Source: Prevotella sp.
GTDB lineage: Bacteria > Bacteroidota > Bacteroidia > Bacteroidales > Bacteroidaceae
NCBI GenBank assembly: GCA_017557405.1
Contig: JAFYYV010000013.1
Location: 50,577 to 114,576, forward strand
Reading direction: 5' to 3'
Length of the DNA: 64,000 nucleotides
Part shown: one piece after another, positions 59,262 to 64,000 of the stretch
How positions within the stretch are numbered: the first letter of the stretch is position 1
Layout: each line of letters opens with the position of its first letter
The notes under the pieces: model-generated
Databases searched by the model: none
The model's input: only the letters and a program-made list of their open reading frames with translations
Told to the model about the DNA's origin: nothing
Made by a program: the position numbers and the translations under genes

Positions 59262-60319
59262 AACTGTTTTTTAGCATTTTTGCTTTGTCTTTGCTATTTG
59301 GAAAATCAGCAGCTTATGGCCAAGTGAACCTGTCTGAAATGATTCCGGCATCAACTGACAGTATACAGAAAAACAGAATTCGTTATTTTTTTCCAGGTAA
59401 AGGTGGAAGAAACAAAGTGTGGGATTTTTCTAGAAAACTCGGCGCTAAAGAATCTGAACGGGTGATGTTTGCAAAGGACAGCACAGGTGTGGTATCCGTC
59501 ATTGAGCCTGGCAAAATCAATTATTATCGTACAACTCCCGATACGCTCATTCTTATTGGTTGTGAGTCACCTCTTGCAAAGCGGGAATATGTCATGGAAA
59601 AATTCTCCAAGAAATATCCTCTTGAATATGGCGACTCTATCAGCATGGACTTCAGATGTGAGGGTATGTATTGCGGTAATCATCCTTTTCGCGAGGTAGG
59701 AACAACATATGTCATGGTAGATGCCGATGGCTCAATAGTGTTAGCGGAGAACGATACTGTCAAGAATGTGCGGAGAGTACACGTCATCGACTCTTATTCC
59801 ATCTGTATGGACATCGACTCTGCCGCACTTGACACTGCAAAACTCACACAGATTATTGACGAGCGTTATGAATGGTATCTTCCCGAGTCACAGTACCCAA
59901 TTATAGAAGATGTTACAAGCACCAGCTATTTCAACATGAATGTCGTCGGGACAACGAAATATGCCTACTGCAATTTACCTTCGGATATGGTATCTTCATA
60001 TATAACTCAAACTGATGAAGACATAGATGGTGAGCAAGAAGGCTTTTCTGACGGCGGGCAACAAGTCCCTGACATTATCCATTATCAAATTGAGACACAT
60101 GGAAAAGTAATAAAGATGACGTACGACCTTGACGAAGACGCTATCATTACAACCATCATCGCAAACCACATGGGAATGTTTTGCGTGAGCAGACAATGGA
60201 CACAAAGCACAGGACTGGGATTTTATGAGCAGATAGACTGCAACGGATTGCGTCCAGGAGTTTATATCCTCTATATCAATGTCAACGGGAAAGTTTATAG
60301 CGAGAAAGTAACACTATGA
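59258..60319 (+). CDS. Secreted protein with T9SS-type C-terminal domain
   Basis: The 353-residue protein has a signal peptide (LLFGKSAAYGQ). The body is beta-rich and unrecognised (RYFFPGKGGRNKVWDFSRKL, YPLEYGDSISMDFRCEG, a Cys pair in CEGMYC). It ends with GLRPGVYILYINVNGKVYSEKVTL-like sequence, a type A sorting domain of the type IX secretion system in the usual G.Y...I...GK.YS.K form. So it should be secreted or surface-attached by T9SS. ATGA overlaps link it to the 30-residue ORF before and the RHS-like gene after, suggesting that the products are made in step. Lower GC than the core genes. Confidence 0.82.
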   Translation: MKLFFSIFALSLLFGKSAAYGQVNLSEMIPASTDSIQKNRIRYFFPGKGGRNKVWDFSRKLGAKESERVMFAKDSTGVVSVIEPGKINYYRTTPDTLILIGCESPLAKREYVMEKFSKKYPLEYGDSISMDFRCEGMYCGNHPFREVGTTYVMVDADGSIVLAENDTVKNVRRVHVIDSYSICMDIDSAALDTAKLTQIIDERYEWYLPESQYPIIEDVTSTSYFNMNVVGTTKYAYCNLPSDMVSSYITQTDEDIDGEQEGFSDGGQQVPDIIHYQIETHGKVIKMTYDLDEDAIITTIIANHMGMFCVSRQWTQSTGLGFYEQIDCNGLRPGVYILYINVNGKVYSEKVTL

Positions 60320-63300
60320 AGAACACAGTATATAAAAACAAGAAAGCGACATTGTTGGCAGTGTGTGTATTCCTTTCATCATTTCTATCTGTTATGGCAG
60401 ACGGGGTACAGGAATCACTCAATCTTGATTACTTCAGGACGCCGGAAGCAACTGCTTTCAAGATATACGGAGAAGAGTCAGTAAATGAATATACAGGGAC
60501 GGCTAACATCTCTATTCCACTTTACACGATAAAATGTAAGGACATCGAGATCCCTATTGTGCTACGATATGATGCTTCTGGCATCAAAGTTGAACAAGAG
60601 GCTTCTTGGGTGGGACTTGGATGGAATCTGGCAGTTGGAGGATGCATAAACTATGTCTGTGCTGGGGGCACCGACATGTATGGCGTCCGAGATGTTCATG
60701 ATAGTATATGGACAGAATACCTTACGTCACGGTTTGGTCCTTGGTCTGGTAACGGTATTTATGGTGGTATTTCGAATGGCACTCCTGTAACCAGATCTCA
60801 AATCAAGTATTATAATTACACACCCAACGAGACATCCAACTGGATGGCAACTCTGCCTTACAGCAACTCACTCGTACCACCATATATTGACCAATTCAAA
60901 GGTCAGGGAGGGATGAAAGATTATGTGGACTGGGGGTTCGGTGAGCGCGATTTCTATTTTGTCAATGTCCTAGGCAAGTCCTTCATGTTTTTTGTCGACC
61001 CGTTCACCTTGAATATATATAACATTGGTCAGGCCGGAGAAGACTTTAAAGTTCAGACAGATCCTGTTCTGGAGACAAGAGGTATCGGTCGTAATGAAGA
61101 TATTCAAAAATGGATAATAACTGACTCTGAAGGATACGTTTATCGTTTCGAACAGCGAGACCGACTCGCAGATCAATATCGTGCATGGTATTTCTACACT
61201 TCATGCTGGTACCTCACAGAAATCAACACTCCTCTAGGAGAAAAAATAAAATTTTTATACACGGAACACCAAAAGACATGCCGGGCCACAAGGTCAGAAT
61301 CTGTTCACCTGGCGAATGCTCATGTGGGAGGACAGGGTTGTTGTGGCAATGCTTATCCAAATGGACGTGTTGATATTCTACGACATGCAACAGTAACAAG
61401 TCATTATCTTAGAGAGATAAAGACAAGTAATCAAACAGTGACCTTCGTTACATCGAATAGCAATGAATGCAGTGGAATGAGACTGGATACCATAACCATT
61501 CTGTCAGATACAGATACCACTATCAAAAGCTTTGCTTTCTCATACGACAGGTTCGGATATTCCAATATCGGAGGAAACTATGCTCCAGCGAACAACGAAA
61601 CCGATTCTGAATATAGACTAAAACTGGATAACGTCAAGGAGATTGCTTTCACAGACACACTAACGACAAGTTTCTCCTATAACACATTAGACCTACCGTC
61701 AAAAAGGTCATGTGCGCAAGATTTCTGGGGGTATTTTAATGGTCGGAATAACCATGTGTCAGGAATCGGATACACTATGATACCTATTCCGCAAAGCTTC
61801 ATGTCTTTAAATTATACTCAGGGGGTGAGTATTTATTCAATAGGAGGCGCTAACAGGTACAGCCGTGGCCACTACATGCAGGCTGCTATGCTAAACAGGA
61901 TGGATTATCCTACTGGTGGCTATACCACCTATGAATATGAGTCAAACAGTATTCTCACAAGAGATTTCACCCTGTCCGATAAATACAGGGAGAAGCAATA
62001 TGATATCTCCGTTCATGCTGGATTCTACGTGTCATCTACTCCCTATGGGCTAGACGTGAACCAAGATGATCAAGTACAGTCTTTTGCACTTTCACAAGAG
62101 GCCACATTCGATCTTATATTACAGTGTAGCGGATCAAGTCAATTGTATGGGCAAAATATGCATATTCAAATAAATAAGCATAATACTGGTTTAATAGAAG
62201 ACATCTCCGTAGCGTTTCCCTCGTCATCCGAGGAGACCTATGTACAGAGTTTGACACTTACACCAGGGCAGTACACCTTGATTTTAGTACCGATAAACAA
62301 TAATGATAATTTGCCATTTACAATTAATTGTTATTTGAATGGCTGGTATGAAGAAACATTATCAGAAACATATTATCCACTAACATGCGGTGGGCTGCGA
62401 ATTAGTAAGATAAGCAATTTTGATCATGATGGTAATGAAATCAATTACACCACATATGACTACAATAACAATGGAATGACTTCCGGAAAACTGCTAAAAA
62501 AGATAGAAACAATAGATTATGCGCATTGCTATAATTTTAGTCCCGTTGGAGGTCTTCCCGGAATACATACTGTTGATGTATATACAATAAGCTCCGGACA
62601 TTCTCGAATGCCAGAATTCTTTGTTTCCTGTACTCCTGGTATTGTCGGTTATTCCAAAGTAACGAAAAGGAAATACGACGCAGATGATAACCTTGAGAAA
62701 AGTGTGGTCACATCATATATAAATAATGAGCCTCAGACTGTAAAGATAGATTATTATGATTGTTTGGATAATGGCAAAATACAGAGTCAGGAAATACGTG
62801 ACGCGTCGGATGCCGTTGCCGCAATAATAGTAAACACATACGACCGCCAGAGGATTCATTATGCGACTAATCTGGTGACACAAAACAAAAGCCTCAATAC
62901 TAGTGGTTATGAAACAGAGGGAGTCGTTGACGTATGGCGTTATCCGTACATCCTCTCACGGGTAGAATTGTCCAATTCCGTAACGACAGAATATAATCCA
63001 GACGGCAGTACTATTGTCAAGACAAAGGACTATCTCTATAATGGGATAAACCATCAAGTGTCTCAGATAGATGAGAATACGGGGCTGCCAAACCAGACCC
63101 AACGAACGAAATACACATATTCGGCGGATGGAATAGATTATATCAGCAGATGGATGAGAGATGCCCATAGGTTGAATGACGTGGTGGAAACAAAAAAGTT
63201 ATTGGTGGAAAACGGTCAGGAGAAATGCCAAAGCACTCAGAGGACAGACTATACAAGCTATTATAATAATGGCACTTCACATTATCTACCTGTTTCTCTC

Positions 63301-63741
63301 TCCACATCCATAGGTGACAATGCACCCGAGACCCGTGTGACATATTCATACGACGACTCCTTGAATGTATGTTCAATAGTTGTCGATAGCATGGAGACAG
63401 TCTATATCTGGTCATACAAAGGGCATTATCCAATCGCAAAGATTGAGGGACTCACCTATGCTGAGGTTCAGAGTGCCATAGGAACATCAACAATTTCCAA
63501 TTTGTTAGACAAGGCAGAGCCAACCACTGAAGACCTCAACTCGATACGCAATGCCATCGAACTGACAGGAGGACATGTGACAACCTATACCTACGAGCCT
63601 CTTGTCGGAATCGTGTCCCAGACGCTGCCGAACGGCTACACTATTCATTATAATTATGACTGTTTCGGACGGTTGAGCAGTATCATAGACCATAATGGCT
63701 CTGTTGTTTCTACTAACAGTTATAACTATAAGAAACCATGA
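60316..63741 (+). CDS. Large secreted RHS/YD-repeat-type protein
   Basis: The 1141-residue product begins with a signal peptide (FLSSFLSVMADG). The N-terminal domain (YTGTANISIPLYTIKCKDIEIPIVLRYDASGIKV...ASWVGLGWNLAVGGCI) is the conserved start of Bacteroidetes RHS-like proteins, similar to SpvB/TcaC-type shells. Many short YD-like repeats follow, such as YDADDNLEKSVVTSY and a C-terminal NYDCFGRLSSIIDHNG. It lacks an RHS core-associated end and a toxin domain of its own, stopping at a repeat, and overlaps the next RHS gene by ATGA. The two may assemble into one shell. Low GC, consistent with acquisition by transfer. Confidence 0.87.
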   Translation: MKNTVYKNKKATLLAVCVFLSSFLSVMADGVQESLNLDYFRTPEATAFKIYGEESVNEYTGTANISIPLYTIKCKDIEIPIVLRYDASGIKVEQEASWVGLGWNLAVGGCINYVCAGGTDMYGVRDVHDSIWTEYLTSRFGPWSGNGIYGGISNGTPVTRSQIKYYNYTPNETSNWMATLPYSNSLVPPYIDQFKGQGGMKDYVDWGFGERDFYFVNVLGKSFMFFVDPFTLNIYNIGQAGEDFKVQTDPVLETRGIGRNEDIQKWIITDSEGYVYRFEQRDRLADQYRAWYFYTSCWYLTEINTPLGEKIKFLYTEHQKTCRATRSESVHLANAHVGGQGCCGNAYPNGRVDILRHATVTSHYLREIKTSNQTVTFVTSNSNECSGMRLDTITILSDTDTTIKSFAFSYDRFGYSNIGGNYAPANNETDSEYRLKLDNVKEIAFTDTLTTSFSYNTLDLPSKRSCAQDFWGYFNGRNNHVSGIGYTMIPIPQSFMSLNYTQGVSIYSIGGANRYSRGHYMQAAMLNRMDYPTGGYTTYEYESNSILTRDFTLSDKYREKQYDISVHAGFYVSSTPYGLDVNQDDQVQSFALSQEATFDLILQCSGSSQLYGQNMHIQINKHNTGLIEDISVAFPSSSEETYVQSLTLTPGQYTLILVPINNNDNLPFTINCYLNGWYEETLSETYYPLTCGGLRISKISNFDHDGNEINYTTYDYNNNGMTSGKLLKKIETIDYAHCYNFSPVGGLPGIHTVDVYTISSGHSRMPEFFVSCTPGIVGYSKVTKRKYDADDNLEKSVVTSYINNEPQTVKIDYYDCLDNGKIQSQEIRDASDAVAAIIVNTYDRQRIHYATNLVTQNKSLNTSGYETEGVVDVWRYPYILSRVELSNSVTTEYNPDGSTIVKTKDYLYNGINHQVSQIDENTGLPNQTQRTKYTYSADGIDYISRWMRDAHRLNDVVETKKLLVENGQEKCQSTQRTDYTSYYNNGTSHYLPVSLSTSIGDNAPETRVTYSYDDSLNVCSIVVDSMETVYIWSYKGHYPIAKIEGLTYAEVQSAIGTSTISNLLDKAEPTTEDLNSIRNAIELTGGHVTTYTYEPLVGIVSQTLPNGYTIHYNYDCFGRLSSIIDHNGSVVSTNSYNYKKP

Positions 63742-64000
63742 GTAGTATATATAAAATACACATAACGCTGATAGCGATGCTTATGGTGCCGCTATGCTTA
63801 GCCCGAGCTCAGACAACCTCGCAGAACTACGTCAAGACCGTTACGATGCTCGACGCTTACAGGACGGATTCCATACAGGCGGTGCAGTACTACAACGGCC
63901 TGGGCTACCCCACGCTCTCCGTCGCCACGGCAGGAGGCAACGGAGAGACGGCCTGCACACTGACGACCTACGACGGCGCGGGGCGCGGGAAACGCAGGTA
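63738..64000 (+). CDS. Start of a second RHS-type protein (partial, runs off the window)
   Basis: From ATG 63738, 87 complete codons are visible. There is a signal peptide (IALIAMLMVPLCLARAQ-like hydrophobic core), then TSQNYVKTVTMLDAYRTDSI and VQYYNGLGYPTLSVATAGGN. This is the opening of the DUF6443-type domain that begins many Bacteroidetes RHS proteins. From about 63830 the codons are GC-rich (CTC, GTC, ACG, GGC), unlike the AT-rich gene just before it. The variable C-terminal end, where a toxin domain would lie, is outside the window. Confidence 0.85.
   Translation, partial: MSSIYKIHITLIAMLMVPLCLARAQTTSQNYVKTVTMLDAYRTDSIQAVQYYNGLGYPTLSVATAGGNGETACTLTTYDGAGRGKRR

Overview
The window looks like a chromosomal stretch of a Bacteroidales bacterium, most likely a Prevotella-type member of the Prevotellaceae. 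Three things point there. Promoters follow the Bacteroidetes pattern, a TTG about 19-20 bases before TAnnTTTG. Many secreted proteins end in the same YxLQGxx...PGIYIxNGRKxVxK-like tail (BspA-like LRR, CotH, esterase, metallopeptidase-like proteins). The housekeeping order dapB - lepB - short lepB paralogue - wbqC is also typical of the order.

Layout. 1-7.5 kb: end of a secreted protein, a small exported protein, two tandem secreted HEXXH proteins and a DUF3332-like lipoprotein. 7.6-9.8 kb: split cytochrome c maturation pair (ccsA, resB). 10-23 kb: mostly core genes, namely wbqC, two signal peptidases, dapB, a DUF2851-like protein, a thioesterase, dprA, an ADP-ribosylglycohydrolase, comF, recX, tRNA-Arg(CCU), pyrE, a SRPBCC protein, argH and a cysteine-cluster lipoprotein. 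23-25 kb: a repeat-rich non-coding block, then a secreted CE1-type esterase. 25.4-35.1 kb: an ECF sigma/anti-sigma pair followed by five co-directional exported proteins, including two DUF4419-like proteins and two paralogues of an undescribed YWRHD family, one fused to a DUF4251-like domain. 35-46 kb, minus strand: BspA-like LRR protein, endonuclease/phosphatase-fold protein, metG, CotH-family protein and a six-hairpin glycosidase-like enzyme. 46.6-56.2 kb: an outer-membrane receptor, prmC, a carboxypeptidase-regulatory-domain protein, and a three-gene operon (S41 protease, SH3 protein, double alpha/beta-hydrolase esterase). 56.4-64 kb: tRNA-Asn with attachment-site-like repeats, then a more AT-rich block that looks horizontally acquired: a frameshifted TPR-HTH regulator, a DUF3244-like protein, a 30-residue ORF, a secreted protein, and two RHS/YD-type proteins linked by ATGA overlaps. 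The last one runs off the window.

Two non-genic patterns stand out. First, a set of short, degenerate word-like repeats (GATGAAGGATGA-, AATTAAAAAATTAAA-, AATTGTAAATTGT-, CCAACACCCAAC-, AGATAATAGATA- and GC-rich palindrome types) recurs between genes. It also intrudes in frame into genes, where it forms linkers, protein ends and even signal-peptide cores. Second, an array of four exact 22-bp units lies just upstream of the promoters of two unlinked secreted-enzyme genes (23.7 kb and 46.4 kb), which suggests helically phased regulator sites.

All family names come from reading motifs and recalling families. No searches were run, so DUF-level assignments are tentative.
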